DNA of 64,000 bases from Porphyrobacter sp. (GCA_027531395.1 JAPZRO010000007.1:152408-216407); one strand, 5' to 3'. Counted from the stretch's first letter, positions 51,601 to 60,189 are shown. Made by a program: numbers and translations. Notes: a model not told the origin generated them from the sequence alone.

Positions 51601-52648
51601 CCCGACGCAAGGGGGCGACTACGGCAAGCTGCTCGCCAACCTGTTCCTGATCAGTGACGCCGCCACCTATGGCGACGCCATGAACCAGCTCAGCGGCGGG
51701 CAATATGCCGGGCACATGCAGGCCTTGCGCAACAACGCGCTGCAGGTGAGCACGCTGGTGTCCGACCAGATCGACTGCGCCGTCACCAAGGGCGAGGTCG
51801 CTGCGTGCCGCGATCACGATGGCGGCCTGCGCCTGTGGGCGCTGGGCGGCCTGAATGATGCGCGGGTGCAAAGCGACGGCAACGGCATCGGCCACCGCAG
51901 CGACGGCGGCCATGCGCTGATCGGGGTCGATTACACCACCAGCAACTTCACCTTCGGCGTCTTCGGGGGCTACCGCGAAGTCAATTCCGACTTCGATCTC
52001 TACAGCGGCGAGGTGAACAGCGACGGCTACCAGATCGGCCTCCTGGCCGGTTACGACAGCGGCGACTTCTACCTGCGCGCCAACGGGAGCTATTCGAAGC
52101 TGAACGCCGATGCTGTCCGGACGGTCGGGGTGCTGACCACCACCGGGGCGATCGTCGGCGAGCCTGACTTCAAGGTCACCTCGTTCTACGCCGAAGCCGG
52201 CGGGCGCTTCGAACTCGGCGAAAGCTGGATCACGCCCTTCGTCGGCCTCGAATACACCAAGGTGAAGATGAGCGGCTTCACCGAGGCCGGGGTGAGCGGC
52301 GCCAATCTCGACTTCGATAGTCAGAGCGAGAACGACACCGCCTTCCTGGCGGGCGTGAAGTGGGCGGGCAAGCTCGGCATCGTGGTGCCCGAGGCGAAGA
52401 TCGCCTACCGGCACGACGACAACAGCGCCTTCGCCACGGTCCAGCGCTTTGCCGATGCACCGGGCGCGGCGCTATTCACCAGCCTCTCGCCGCGCTCCGA
52501 CAGGGACACGGTGATGGCCGGGCTCAGCCTTGCCGCGCTGTTCAGTGAGCGGGTCAGCGGACGGATCGGCTATCAGGGCCGGTTCGGCTCCGACCTGAAG
52601 GACAATGCCTTCTACGGCTCGCTGGTGATCAGCTTCGGCGGCAAATAG
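48698..52648 (+). CDS. autotransporter with beta-barrel domain (type Va secretion)
   Basis: The 1316-residue protein has a signal peptide (residues 1-28, ending ALAQ), a passenger of about 1000 residues rich in repeated N-S/N-G-T-F/L turns (for example TNNGTMLA, NSGTFTV), typical of a beta-helix, and a C-terminal barrel from about 1042 (LRLWALGGLNDARVQ) to the end. Residues about 582-630 interrupt the helix with a Gly/His-rich and then Pro/Glu-rich stretch. The chain ends LVISFGGK, three residues beyond the usual terminal aromatic. GGGAG precedes the ATG, and an FNR-like box and promoter lie upstream. It may act as an adhesin or surface fibre; no catalytic domain is visible. Confidence 0.92.
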   Translation: MNLYSKRTALVLGASVVAICQAMPALAQMETTTVPGVSLPGVATIPGETPINSGVTSTGSPAATANVDSVANGTIEQLVAGEEGGATSDSASLTNNGSTTVTARATATNTDGQAIANASITDAINQNIAGPFTSVSAAFINSGTLTVASIASATGTTSPGEGDAFGARATSSAIGGVHQEAVIEGNKTGTTTVTHTNSGTFNFTSTATAAATDSAIATSEMEEAVFMRAQGNGSGSVTATTTFTNNGTMLAASSATATSTAGDATATAGAGGGEHGLIHIRSAVNGTGVDVGNASLVNNAGRAITINASSNATGFGTATATTLGGDGFSSEEDSKGSVILVQAQASGADAGTANSTISNAGTISATFTSRATQTGTVSTGANATTISNGTIRQVVEAGGPESFVGRVGTASLTNAAGGTISIQLSAIANGVGPSGATSSLGAAVLQNGEIIGVSNVNFNNAGTFTAGSTATATGPQAGANALAEGVRQAGISVGGFNAALSNSGTFTVAATANATSTPAGSAQSIADATGYRIISEPLALNVSNSGTFTVNSTATSNGTAEATARGMVILANIDPTTLPPEEGGGGHGGGGGSGGTGGHGGGETPPAAAPLDFADTPPAEEEPEDPWEGWTNRISGSITNSGTLAVNATATGAAGSGNSQASATGVTFESAVNTATFTNSGTIRATAITNGGSADATGILVRDFTISPVVPGSTDRMTIVNAGGTIIARISTNGGTTFQHGMAINTRFAPNPVDIRFTGTSNVYGNMLLSDADTVTIASGVTTFDGVVNPALAVTMDVETAGTTPIPTNFGAFTVANGATLYLVDNALGNASYDGAARVNVNTFTLASGSTLQLQMPSLLVDSPQASYPRITANTATLTGANLVLQLNTPNGLYANQYTFNDVIDAQTRNGQFGSVTTNTGSVLLNPVAVYDANANVDITLTRVAFDAVAGLTPNQAAVGGALQAVYSPTQGGDYGKLLANLFLISDAATYGDAMNQLSGGQYAGHMQALRNNALQVSTLVSDQIDCAVTKGEVAACRDHDGGLRLWALGGLNDARVQSDGNGIGHRSDGGHALIGVDYTTSNFTFGVFGGYREVNSDFDLYSGEVNSDGYQIGLLAGYDSGDFYLRANGSYSKLNADAVRTVGVLTTTGAIVGEPDFKVTSFYAEAGGRFELGESWITPFVGLEYTKVKMSGFTEAGVSGANLDFDSQSENDTAFLAGVKWAGKLGIVVPEAKIAYRHDDNSAFATVQRFADAPGAALFTSLSPRSDRDTVMAGLSLAALFSERVSGRIGYQGRFGSDLKDNAFYGSLVISFGGK

Positions 52649-52701
52649 CGCCAAGTTGCCGCCGATAGGGCCGGCCCATGTGTCCCCATCGGCCCGAACT
52701 G

Positions 52702-52732
52702 GCGGGAGGCAGAGCAATCTGCCTCCCGCTTT
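52702..52732 (+). terminator. intrinsic terminator after the autotransporter
   Basis: GCGGGAGGCAGA and TCTGCCTCCCGC are perfect 12-bp arms around GCAA, followed by TTTCATTTAT. It ends the autotransporter transcript. Confidence 0.88.
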
Positions 52733-52825
52733 CATTTATATGGCCCCGCGCCGCAAAATTGCGAGTTGCCGCGCAGCCCTCGCCCCGCCAGCCTCCATCA
52801 CGGGTCAGGGGAGAGCTGCCGGAAC

Positions 52826-53230
52826 ATGAGCGGACCGTTTGTCTATGTCGTGATCGTCAGCGCGCTGGCGCTGCTGGCCTATTACTTCACCCTGCTGATG
52901 GCGGGCCTTGCGCGCGGGCGGTTCAAGATCGCGCCGCCGGCCCATACCGGCCCTGAGGAATACGAACGCTATGTCCGCGCGCACCAGAACACGCTCGAAC
53001 ATCTGGTGCTGTTCCTGCCCGGCCTGTGGCTGTTCGCGATCACCGTCAGCCCGGTCTGGGCTGCGGCGATCGGCTGCATCTGGCCGCCGATGCGGGTGCT
53101 CTATGCGCTGGGCTATCACAAGGCCGCCGAAAAACGCCTGATCCCGCTCTATATCTCGATGCCGCCGATCTATATCTTCGTGCTCGGCTCGCTCATCGGC
53201 GGGGTGTTGAAACTGGTGGAAGGAGCCTGA
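52826..53230 (+). CDS. MAPEG family membrane protein
   Basis: The 134-residue integral membrane protein has four hydrophobic helices and the MAPEG motif RAHQNTLEHLVLF near residue 52. Eukaryotic members are microsomal glutathione transferases and leukotriene enzymes; bacterial ones are mostly uncharacterised. It ends three bases before the amidohydrolase gene and is probably cotranscribed with it. Confidence 0.9.
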   Translation: MSGPFVYVVIVSALALLAYYFTLLMAGLARGRFKIAPPAHTGPEEYERYVRAHQNTLEHLVLFLPGLWLFAITVSPVWAAAIGCIWPPMRVLYALGYHKAAEKRLIPLYISMPPIYIFVLGSLIGGVLKLVEGA

Positions 53231-53233
53231 GGC

Positions 53234-54955
53234 ATGGCCGACTATGACTGGGTGATCCGCGGCGGCACGATTGCCGATGGCACCGGCGGCGATCTGATCG
53301 AGGGCGATCTCGCGATTGCCGGCGGCAGGATCGCAGCGATCGGACAGGTGGCCGGCAAGGGCCGCGAGGAGATCGACGCGAAGGGCCGCATCGTCACCCC
53401 CGGCTTCATCGACGTCCACACCCATTACGATGGCCAGTGCATCTGGGCCGAGGAACTCTCGCCCTCCTCCTCGCACGGCGTGACGACCGCGGTGATGGGC
53501 AATTGCGGGGTCGGCTTCGCGCCCTGCCGCAAGAGCGATCACGAGATGCTGATCAACGTCATGGAAGGCGTCGAGGACATCCCCGGCGTGGTGATGACCG
53601 AGGGGCTCGACTGGGACTGGGAGACCTTCCCCGAATATCTCGACAAGGTCGCCGCCGGGAAGCGCGATATCGATATCGCCGCCTATCTCCCGCACTCGCC
53701 CCTGCGGGTCTACGCGATGGGCGAGCGCGGCGCGGCACGCGAAGTCGCTACGGAAGATGATCTCGCGCTGATGCGCCGCCTCACCGCCGAGGCGATGCAG
53801 GCGGGCGCGATCGGCTTTGCCACCTCGCGGCTCAGCATCCACAAGACTGCCGACGGGCAGGCGATCCCGACCTTCGACACCGACATAGCCGAACTCGAAG
53901 CGATCACCAGTGGGATGAAGGATGCCGGCGCGGGCACCTTCCAGGTGGTGCTCGATGCCTTCGTCGGGTGGGACAAGGAGTATCAGGTGATCGAGCGGGT
54001 GATCGCCGCGAGCGGTCGTCCGGCGACCTTCACGCTTGCCTCGGGCAATGACGCGCCGCCGCGCTGGCGGCGGGTGCTGGAGATGCTTGAGCGCACCAAT
54101 GCCAGCGGCGGGGTCGCCAACGCGCAGGTGATGCCGCGCCCGATCGGGCTGATCGCCGGGCTGGAACTGACGGTGCACCCCTTCGTGCTGTGCCCTTCAT
54201 GGGCGAAAATCGCCCACCTTCCGATCCCGGAGCAAGTGGCGGCGATGCGCGATCCGGGCTTGCGCGCGGCGCTGCTCACCGAGGATTTCACCCCGGGCCA
54301 CCCCTTCAACGAGCTGGCGCGCAACTGGCGCTGGCTGTTCCCGCTCGACAATCCGCCCGACTACGCCCCGCCCGCGCACATGAGCATGGCCGGGCAAGCG
54401 GCGGCACGCGGCTGCACCCCGCAGGAGGTCGCCTACGACCGCATCCTCGCCACCGAGGGGCGCGGGCTGTTCCTCGCGGCGCTCGGCAATTACGAGAACG
54501 CGACGCTCGATTCCGCGCACGAGATGCTGCGCCACCCGCATTGCGTCCCCGGCCTCGGCGATGGCGGCGCGCATTACGGTGCGATCTGCGATGCGAGCTA
54601 TTCGACCTATCTGCTGACCCAGTTCGTCCAGAAGGACAGCCCGCTGCGGCTCGATCTGGCCGAGGCGGTGCATATGCTGGGCCAGAAGGCCGCGCGGGCG
54701 GTGGGCCTCCATGATCGCGGCACGCTCACGGTGGGCGGACGGGCCGATCTCAACGTGATCGACCTCGATGGCCTCACCCTGCATCTGCCCGAAGTGGTGC
54801 GCGATCTGCCCGCCGGCGGCCGCCGCCTGCACCAGCGCGCCACCGGCTACGAGGCGACCTTCGTCGCGGGCGAGATGATCCGGCGCTTCGACGAAAGCAC
54901 CGGCGCAAGGCCGGGTCAGCTGATCCGCGGCGCGGGATATAGGGCGGCGGCTTAG
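53234..54955 (+). CDS. D-aminoacylase-like amidohydrolase
   Basis: The 573-residue enzyme belongs to the amidohydrolase superfamily (N-acyl-D-amino-acid deacylase type). Metal ligands are visible in GFIDVHTHYDGQ (HxH), the family Cys in MGNCGVGFAPC, and the catalytic Asp in LGDGGAHYGAICD. The N- and C-terminal small beta domain is completed by GTLTVGGRADLNVIDL. It probably hydrolyses an N-acyl amino acid or related amide; substrate unknown. Its last 4 bases overlap the convergent SDR gene. Confidence 0.88.
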   Translation: MADYDWVIRGGTIADGTGGDLIEGDLAIAGGRIAAIGQVAGKGREEIDAKGRIVTPGFIDVHTHYDGQCIWAEELSPSSSHGVTTAVMGNCGVGFAPCRKSDHEMLINVMEGVEDIPGVVMTEGLDWDWETFPEYLDKVAAGKRDIDIAAYLPHSPLRVYAMGERGAAREVATEDDLALMRRLTAEAMQAGAIGFATSRLSIHKTADGQAIPTFDTDIAELEAITSGMKDAGAGTFQVVLDAFVGWDKEYQVIERVIAASGRPATFTLASGNDAPPRWRRVLEMLERTNASGGVANAQVMPRPIGLIAGLELTVHPFVLCPSWAKIAHLPIPEQVAAMRDPGLRAALLTEDFTPGHPFNELARNWRWLFPLDNPPDYAPPAHMSMAGQAAARGCTPQEVAYDRILATEGRGLFLAALGNYENATLDSAHEMLRHPHCVPGLGDGGAHYGAICDASYSTYLLTQFVQKDSPLRLDLAEAVHMLGQKAARAVGLHDRGTLTVGGRADLNVIDLDGLTLHLPEVVRDLPAGGRRLHQRATGYEATFVAGEMIRRFDESTGARPGQLIRGAGYRAAA

Positions 54956-55776
54956 GTCGCCGACCAGCCCGCGTCGATCATCAGCGCCGAACCCGTCACC
55001 ACTCGCGCCGCCTCACTCACCAGATAGATCACTGCCGCCGCCGACTGCTCGGAGCTGATCTTTTCCTTGATCAGATGCGGCGTGAGCTGGAGTTCATAGG
55101 CTTCCTCGACCGACAGGCCCTGATCGCGTGCCAGCTCGGCGGTAGCGTGGCTGACCATGTCGGTATCGACCAACCCCGGGCACAGTGCGTTGACGGTGAT
55201 CTTGTGCGGCGCCAGCTCGCCCGCCATCGACCGCGTCAGACCCATGAGCCCGTGCTTCGAGGCACAGTAATGGGCAAAGCCGGGCGTGCCGACATGGCCG
55301 GCGACTGAGGCGATATTGACGATCCGCCCGCCCTGCCCGCGCGCGATCATCTGTGGCAGCACCGCGCGCGCCATGCGCCAGGCGCCAGTGAGGTTGATGT
55401 CGATCATGGTCGTCCACATCGCATCGTCGAGTTCGTGCGCGGGCTTGTGACCGGTCAATATCCCGGCATTGTTGACGAGGATATCGAGCCGCCCGAAGGC
55501 CGCCAGTGTAGCCGTCACGAAGGCATCGATCTGCGCCTGATCGCGGACGTCGCACGCCATCGCCAGCGCCTTGACGCCGTGCGCCTCAATCTCCCGCGCG
55601 ACTTCGTCAAGCGCGCCTCCCAGGGAATAACCGACGCTCGGCATTGTCGCCGCGCCGACATCGCAGATCGCCACATCCGCGCCCGCTGCGGCCAGTGCCA
55701 GCGCAATCGCGCGCCCCTGCCCTCGCGCCGCGCCGGTCACCATCGCCGCCTTGCCCGCCAGTTCCCGCTGCATCAT
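54952..55776 (-). CDS. SDR family oxidoreductase
   Basis: The 274-residue short-chain dehydrogenase has the cofactor motif TGAARGQGRAIA, the NNAG motif (LVNNAGIL), the catalytic Ser in IVNIASVAGH and YCASK with Tyr and Lys. An Asp after the second strand (AICDVGAA) suggests preference for NAD. GGGAGGAG precedes the ATG. The substrate cannot be told. It converges on the amidohydrolase gene. Confidence 0.92.
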   Translation of the reverse strand: MMQRELAGKAAMVTGAARGQGRAIALALAAAGADVAICDVGAATMPSVGYSLGGALDEVAREIEAHGVKALAMACDVRDQAQIDAFVTATLAAFGRLDILVNNAGILTGHKPAHELDDAMWTTMIDINLTGAWRMARAVLPQMIARGQGGRIVNIASVAGHVGTPGFAHYCASKHGLMGLTRSMAGELAPHKITVNALCPGLVDTDMVSHATAELARDQGLSVEEAYELQLTPHLIKEKISSEQSAAAVIYLVSEAARVVTGSALMIDAGWSAT

Positions 55777-55880
55777 CGCTCCTCCCTCATGAGAAAGCCC
55801 CCACGCTTTCGTGGGAGCCTACATCACAGGGATGATTTCCAAAGCGGTTGAAGTGATAGGCGGCGACGTGGTGGGCCGCC

Positions 55881-55924
55881 AGCGCCTAGCCCATCCACTC
55901 CTCGCCCCGCGCATCGGCCACCAC
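55881..55924 (-). pseudogene. 44-bp copy of the engB 3' end
   Basis: This block equals 56713-56756 at 43 of 44 bases. Read on the minus strand it encodes the last engB residues with one change (ADARGEEWMG instead of ADALGEEWMG) and the stop codon. Outside the block the two regions diverge. The two copies bracket the thermonuclease gene as direct repeats. Confidence 0.85.
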
Positions 55925-55997
55925 GGCGCGGAATCCATGGGCTGCCGAGGGGGCCGAGGTGAGGTCTCGTTAACGCCCGGGGCGTAGAATTGCGCCC

Positions 55998-56714
55998 ATG
56001 CTCAAGACCCGCACTCTTGCCCTGCTGGCGGCCTTCGCATGTGTTCCGGCGCAGGCCAACATCATCTCGGGGCCAGCCAGCGTCATCGATGGCGATACGC
56101 TCGACATGACCGGCACGCGCATCCGCCTGCTCGGGATCGACGCTCCCGAAAGCGCGCAGTCCTGCACCCGCGAGGGCCAGCCCTGGGCCTGCGGCGAGGA
56201 GGCCACGGCCACCCTGCGCGAGATCATCGCTTCTGGGAACCTCACCTGCACCGCCCAAGGCACCGATGTCTACGGGCGGACGCTGGCGGTGTGCGAGACG
56301 CCGGTGTTCGATGTGGGACGCGAGATGGTGCGGCGCGGGATGGCGGTGACCAGCCGCGATGCGCCATCCGATTACGAGACGGCCACCGAGATTGCCCGGC
56401 AGATGCGGTTCGGTCTGTGGCTCGGCGAATTCCAGCGGCCGGACGAATGGCGTGCGGCCAATCCGCAGGCCATGGCGCGGCTGGCGCGGGCCGAGGCCGA
56501 GGCCCGTTCGCCGCGCGCGGCATCATCCCGCCCCGCCCCCGAGCGGCGCTACACCAATGCCTTCGGCTGCGCGATCAAGGGCAACCACAGCCGCTATGGC
56601 GACTTCATCTACCACCTGCCGGGGCAGCGCTATTACAACGAGACCCGGCCCGAGGCGCTGTTCTGCACGGAACGCGAGGCGCAGGCGGCAGGCTTCCGCC
56701 GCTCGAAGGAGTAG
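55998..56714 (+). CDS. exported thermonuclease family protein (SNase-like)
   Basis: The 238-residue product has a signal peptide (1-20, ending AQA) and a staphylococcal-nuclease fold at about 22-135: VIDGDTLDMTGTRIRLLGIDAPE (calcium Asp and first Arg), GEEATATLREII (catalytic Glu region), and TDVYGRTLAVC (second Arg). Seven Cys suggest disulphides. The C-terminal third (about 160-238) has a different, possibly excalibur-like pattern with FGCAIKGNHSRYGDFIYHLPG, seen in other secreted nucleases. It is bracketed by 44-bp direct repeats made of engB sequence, which suggests that it was inserted here. Confidence 0.92.
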   Translation: MLKTRTLALLAAFACVPAQANIISGPASVIDGDTLDMTGTRIRLLGIDAPESAQSCTREGQPWACGEEATATLREIIASGNLTCTAQGTDVYGRTLAVCETPVFDVGREMVRRGMAVTSRDAPSDYETATEIARQMRFGLWLGEFQRPDEWRAANPQAMARLARAEAEARSPRAASSRPAPERRYTNAFGCAIKGNHSRYGDFIYHLPGQRYYNETRPEALFCTEREAQAAGFRRSKE

Positions 56715-56756
56715 CGCCTAGCCCATCCACTCCTCGCCCAGCGCATCGGCCACCAC
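56713..56756 (-). repeat. engB 3' end, second copy of the 44-bp direct repeat
   Basis: This is the functional copy, forming the last 12-13 codons and stop of engB and starting inside the thermonuclease stop codon. The other copy is at 55881-55924. Confidence 0.85.
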
Positions 56757-57398
56757 TGCGGCGCGCAAGCGTTCGATGCCCATGCCTTTTTCGGCGCTGG
56801 TCTGGTGGATTTCGGGGTGCGCCGCGACGTGCTTGCGCGCTTCGGCGGCGGTTGCTTCGGTTACGGCGGCGAGGTCGCTCGCCTTGATCTTGTCGGTCTT
56901 GGTCAGCACGATGCGGTAGCCGACCGCGGCTTCGTCGAGCATCTTCATCATTGCCCGGTCGACTTCCTTCACGCCGTGCCGGCTGTCGACCAGCACCAGC
57001 GTGCGAACCAGCACCTGCCGCCCGCGCAGGTAGGAATTGACCAGCGCCTTCCACTTCTCGACCACCTTCACCGGTGCCTTGGCAAAGCCGTAACCGGGCA
57101 TGTCGACCAGCCGGAACAGCGGCAGCGCACCTTCCTCTTCGGGCCTGCCGACATCGAAGAAATTGAGCTCCTGCGTGCGCCCAGGGGTGACCGAGGCGCG
57201 CGCGATCGCCTTGCGGCCCGTCAGCGCATTGAGCAGCGAGGATTTGCCGACGTTCGAGCGCCCGCAGAAGGCGATTTCCGGCACCACCGGATCGGGCAGG
57301 AACTTCAGCTGCGGCGCGGACAGGAGGAAGTCCACCGGGCCGGAAAACAGCTTCGATGCCGCTTCCTCGCGGGCGGATTGTTCAGCTTCGTCCATCAT
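56718..57398 (-). CDS. engB: ribosome biogenesis GTP-binding protein YsxC/EngB
   Basis: EngB is a GTPase needed for large-subunit assembly. The 226-residue protein has G1 GRSNVGKSSLLNAL, G2 with the TPGRTQELNFF loop, G3 DMPGYGFA, G4 TKTDK and G5-like SAEKGMG motifs. It follows yidC in the conserved rpmH-rnpA-yidD-yidC-engB order, with a 6-base gap. Its 3' end is duplicated on the far side of the thermonuclease gene. Confidence 0.95.
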   Translation of the reverse strand: MMDEAEQSAREEAASKLFSGPVDFLLSAPQLKFLPDPVVPEIAFCGRSNVGKSSLLNALTGRKAIARASVTPGRTQELNFFDVGRPEEEGALPLFRLVDMPGYGFAKAPVKVVEKWKALVNSYLRGRQVLVRTLVLVDSRHGVKEVDRAMMKMLDEAAVGYRIVLTKTDKIKASDLAAVTEATAAEARKHVAAHPEIHQTSAEKGMGIERLRAAVVADALGEEWMG

Positions 57399-57404
57399 CG
57401 CGGC

Positions 57405-59168
57405 CTAGGTTTTCGCCTTTTCCTTCGCCGCCGCCGCCTTCAGCTGCGGGTGCTTGGAATAGAGATAGCTCTGCTGCGCCAGCGTCAGGATGTTCGAGGT
57501 CACCCAGTAAAGCAGCAGGCCCGCAGCGAAGGGCGCCATCACGAACATCAGGATCCACGGCATGATCGCGAACACCTGCTGCTGCACCGGATCCATCGCC
57601 GCCGGGTTGAGCTTGAAGGTCAGCCACATGGTGATGCCGAGCAGCACCGCGAGCGGCCCGATCGCGAGGAAGCCCGCCGGCACCTCGTAGGGGAGCATCC
57701 CGAACAGGTTGAGGATATGCGCCGGATCGGGGGCCGAAAGGTCCTTGATCCACAGCACGAAGGGCTCGTGGCGCATCTCGATGGCGAGCACCAGCACCTT
57801 GTAGAGCGCGAAGAAGATCGGAATCTGCAGGACCAGCGGCAGACACCCGGCCAGCGGGTTCACCTTCTCGTCCTTGTAGAGCTTCATGATCTCCTGCTGC
57901 TGGCGCTGCTTGTCGTCCTTGAAGCGCTCCTGGATCTCCTTCATCCGCGGCTGCACCGCGCGCATCGCCGCCATGCTGGCGAACTGCTTCTGCGCGATCG
58001 GGAACATCAGCCCGCGCACGATCACGGTCATCAGGATGATCGCCACGCCAAAGTTGCCGACCAGGCCGTTGAGCGTGCGCAGCAGCCACAGGAAGGGCTT
58101 TTCGAAGAACCAGAACCAGCCCCAGGTGATCGCGAGGCCGAACTGGGCGATCCCGCTGTCCTCGTAGGTGTCGAGCAGCGCGCTTTCCTTGGCCCCGGCG
58201 AACAGGCGGGTCGACTGGGTGACCGACTTGCCCGCGGCGACCGTCGCGGCCGGATAGAGCACGTCGGCGCGGAACAGCTTATCGCCGACCGAGCGGAACT
58301 CGGCGCCCGCAGCGCCCTTGCCGGGCACCAGCGCGGCGAACCAGTACTGGTCGGTGAAGCCGAGCCAGTCGGCCTTGCCTTCGACCTTGTAGAGCTTGTC
58401 GGCGCTGAGATCCTCGCACGAGCTCAGGAACGTCCAGCCGCATTCATAGGCCACGTCGTAATTGGCCACGGCGTCGGCGGTGAAGACCGGGCCGGAATGG
58501 GCGATCCACTGGCTCAGGCTGGCATTGGCGCTGGTGCGCTTGATCAGCGCGAAGGGCTGGATGATCGCCGCTCCCGCGCCGGCATTGGTGGCGCTCTGGG
58601 TGGCGGTGATCATGAAGTCCTTATCGACCGCAAAGCGGATACGATAGGTGATCCCGTTGGCATCGGTGCGCGTCAGGGTGACGGGCGTTTCGGGGGTGAG
58701 CCGCTGCCCGTCCGCCTGCCATAGCGCGTTGGCAGGCTGGCGCACGCCGCCGGTGACGAAACCGAACTCGGCGAAATACTGCTCCGGCGTCCGCTCGGGG
58801 GCGAACAGGCGCACCGGCCCCGAATCCTTCTTCACCGTCTGGCGGTAGTCCTTGAGCACCACATCATCGATCCGCGCGCCGACGAGGTTGATCGAACCGG
58901 CGAGGCGCGGGGTGTCGATCACCACGCGGTTGGCGCTGGCAAGCGCGGTTTTGAGATCGACCTTGCCCGTCGCAGCGGTTTCCCCGCCGAGACTGGCAGC
59001 GGGCGCCCCCGGGGCGGCAGCGACGCTGGCATCGGCACCGCCGGCAGCAGCCGTCTGCGCGGGCGGCGGCACGGCCGCTTCGGGATAGAAATACCGCATG
59101 CCGATATCCCATCCGAGGATGAGCAGGCCCGAAAGCACCACGGCGAGCAGAAGATTGCGATTGTCCAA
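57405..59168 (-). CDS. yidC: membrane protein insertase YidC
   Basis: YidC inserts proteins into the inner membrane, alone or with SecYEG. The 587-residue protein has an N-terminal TM (residues 5-22), a large periplasmic beta domain (about 60-350), and the conserved 60KD_IMP region (about 370-575) with five TM helices, including FGVAIILMTVIVRGLMFPIAQKQFASMAAM and PLAGCLPLVLQIPIFFALYKVL. The start is TTG. The length is normal for Gram-negative YidC. Confidence 0.96.
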   Translation of the reverse strand: MDNRNLLLAVVLSGLLILGWDIGMRYFYPEAAVPPPAQTAAAGGADASVAAAPGAPAASLGGETAATGKVDLKTALASANRVVIDTPRLAGSINLVGARIDDVVLKDYRQTVKKDSGPVRLFAPERTPEQYFAEFGFVTGGVRQPANALWQADGQRLTPETPVTLTRTDANGITYRIRFAVDKDFMITATQSATNAGAGAAIIQPFALIKRTSANASLSQWIAHSGPVFTADAVANYDVAYECGWTFLSSCEDLSADKLYKVEGKADWLGFTDQYWFAALVPGKGAAGAEFRSVGDKLFRADVLYPAATVAAGKSVTQSTRLFAGAKESALLDTYEDSGIAQFGLAITWGWFWFFEKPFLWLLRTLNGLVGNFGVAIILMTVIVRGLMFPIAQKQFASMAAMRAVQPRMKEIQERFKDDKQRQQQEIMKLYKDEKVNPLAGCLPLVLQIPIFFALYKVLVLAIEMRHEPFVLWIKDLSAPDPAHILNLFGMLPYEVPAGFLAIGPLAVLLGITMWLTFKLNPAAMDPVQQQVFAIMPWILMFVMAPFAAGLLLYWVTSNILTLAQQSYLYSKHPQLKAAAAKEKAKT

Positions 59169-59248
59169 GATAATGCCCCGAGAGAATGCGACGAGAAGTG
59201 TATTATGGGGATAGAACGCTTGCGTTTAAACCCTCAGCCTTTTGGCCC

Positions 59249-59458
59249 TTAGGGAACCGGATCATGGCCATGTCCGCCCCAGGGGTGGCAGCGCATTAGC
59301 CGCTTAGCCGCCATCCATCCACCCTTGAACGCACCATACTTGCCGATCGCCTGAATCGCATATTCGCTGCAGGACGGCGCATAGCGGCAAGTGGGGGGCA
59401 GCAGGCGCGAGGGGCCGATCTGCCAGAACCGCGCGATGAGGATGAGGACCTGCTTCAC
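59249..59458 (-). CDS. yidD: membrane protein insertion efficiency factor YidD
   Basis: The 69-residue protein has the family signature RLLPPTCRYAPSCSEYAIQAIGKYG, then GGWMAAKRLMRCHPWGGHGHDPVP. YidD assists YidC-dependent insertion. The start overlaps the rnpA stop by 4 bases. An 80-base gap separates it from yidC. Confidence 0.96.
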   Translation of the reverse strand: MKQVLILIARFWQIGPSRLLPPTCRYAPSCSEYAIQAIGKYGAFKGGWMAAKRLMRCHPWGGHGHDPVP

Positions 59459-59844
59459 CGCTTGCGATTCCCCTTGCGCGGACGGCGACCGCCGGACGGA
59501 TCCCCCCGCCCCTCCCGCGCCCGTTCGAGCGCACGGCCAAGTTCCTCGGCCATCAGGTGGAAGTCCCGCTCAATCCCGCCCGCGCGCCCGATCAGCACAT
59601 GATCGTGATCCGCCAGCCCCTGCACCGGCAGCGCGGCGCGCAGCAGCTCGCGGAAGCGACGCTTCATGCGATTGCGCACCACCGCATTGCCGATCTTCTT
59701 GGTGACGGTGATCCCGAAGCGGATGCCCTGCCCGTCATTGGGGCGGGTCAGCAGCACGAACCCGGCCCGCGCATTGCGCAGCCCCGAATTGGCCGCGAGA
59801 AAGTCTGCGCGCTTGGTGAGAACCGAAATCATAGGATCGCCCAT
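59455..59844 (-). CDS. rnpA: ribonuclease P protein component
   Basis: RnpA is the protein subunit of RNase P, which matures tRNA 5' ends. The 129-residue basic protein has RFGITVTKKIGNAVVRNRMKRRFRELLR, the RNR motif of the family, and a basic C-terminal tail. The start may be the ATG at 59844 or at 59832 (MISVLTKRADF), which fits the usual N-terminus better. It overlaps yidD by 4 bases and follows rpmH. Confidence 0.95.
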   Translation of the reverse strand: MGDPMISVLTKRADFLAANSGLRNARAGFVLLTRPNDGQGIRFGITVTKKIGNAVVRNRMKRRFRELLRAALPVQGLADHDHVLIGRAGGIERDFHLMAEELGRALERAREGRGDPSGGRRPRKGNRKR

Positions 59845-59874
59845 AGAGCAATGACGGAGGTGGCAAAAGTCAAC

Positions 59875-59893
59875 GGGCTCCCAGAGGGAGCCC
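59875..59893 (-). terminator. hairpin between rpmH and rnpA
   Basis: GGGCTCCC and GGGAGCCC are perfect 8-bp arms with a 3-base loop, lying between rpmH and rnpA in their transcription direction. Reading on, the RNA has a short CUUUU. It could act as an attenuator that lowers rnpA relative to rpmH, or as a processing signal. Confidence 0.55.
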
Positions 59894-59980
59894 GCAAGGC
59901 CGACCGGCCGCCCGCAGCGACGCGGCCTTCAGGCCGCATGAGCGAGGATTTCGCAGCGCGGATGCGCTGCGGAACACAGA

Positions 59981-60115
59981 TTACGCGCAGAGCTTCTTGC
60001 GGCCGCGGGCGCGGCGGGCGCGGAGCACCTTCTGGCCACCCGGGGTCGCCTTGCGGGCGAAGAAACCGTGGCGACGGGCACGCACGAGATTGCTGGGCTG
60101 GAACGTACGCTTCAT
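59981..60115 (-). CDS. rpmH: 50S ribosomal protein L34
   Basis: The 44-residue, highly basic protein reads [25 protein letters not shown] and continues to [10 protein letters not shown], matching L34 throughout. It is the first gene of the rpmH-rnpA-yidD-yidC-engB cluster. The promoter should lie in the 75 bases before it. Confidence 0.97.
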   Translation of the reverse strand: MKRTFQPSNLVRARRHGFFARKATPGGQKVLRARRARGRKKLCA

Positions 60116-60189
60116 ATCATCCTCGAAAACTGGAGCCGGTATAGCGGCATGCGGCCACCACAAGGGCAGCCCGGATCAGGGGGGCGCGA

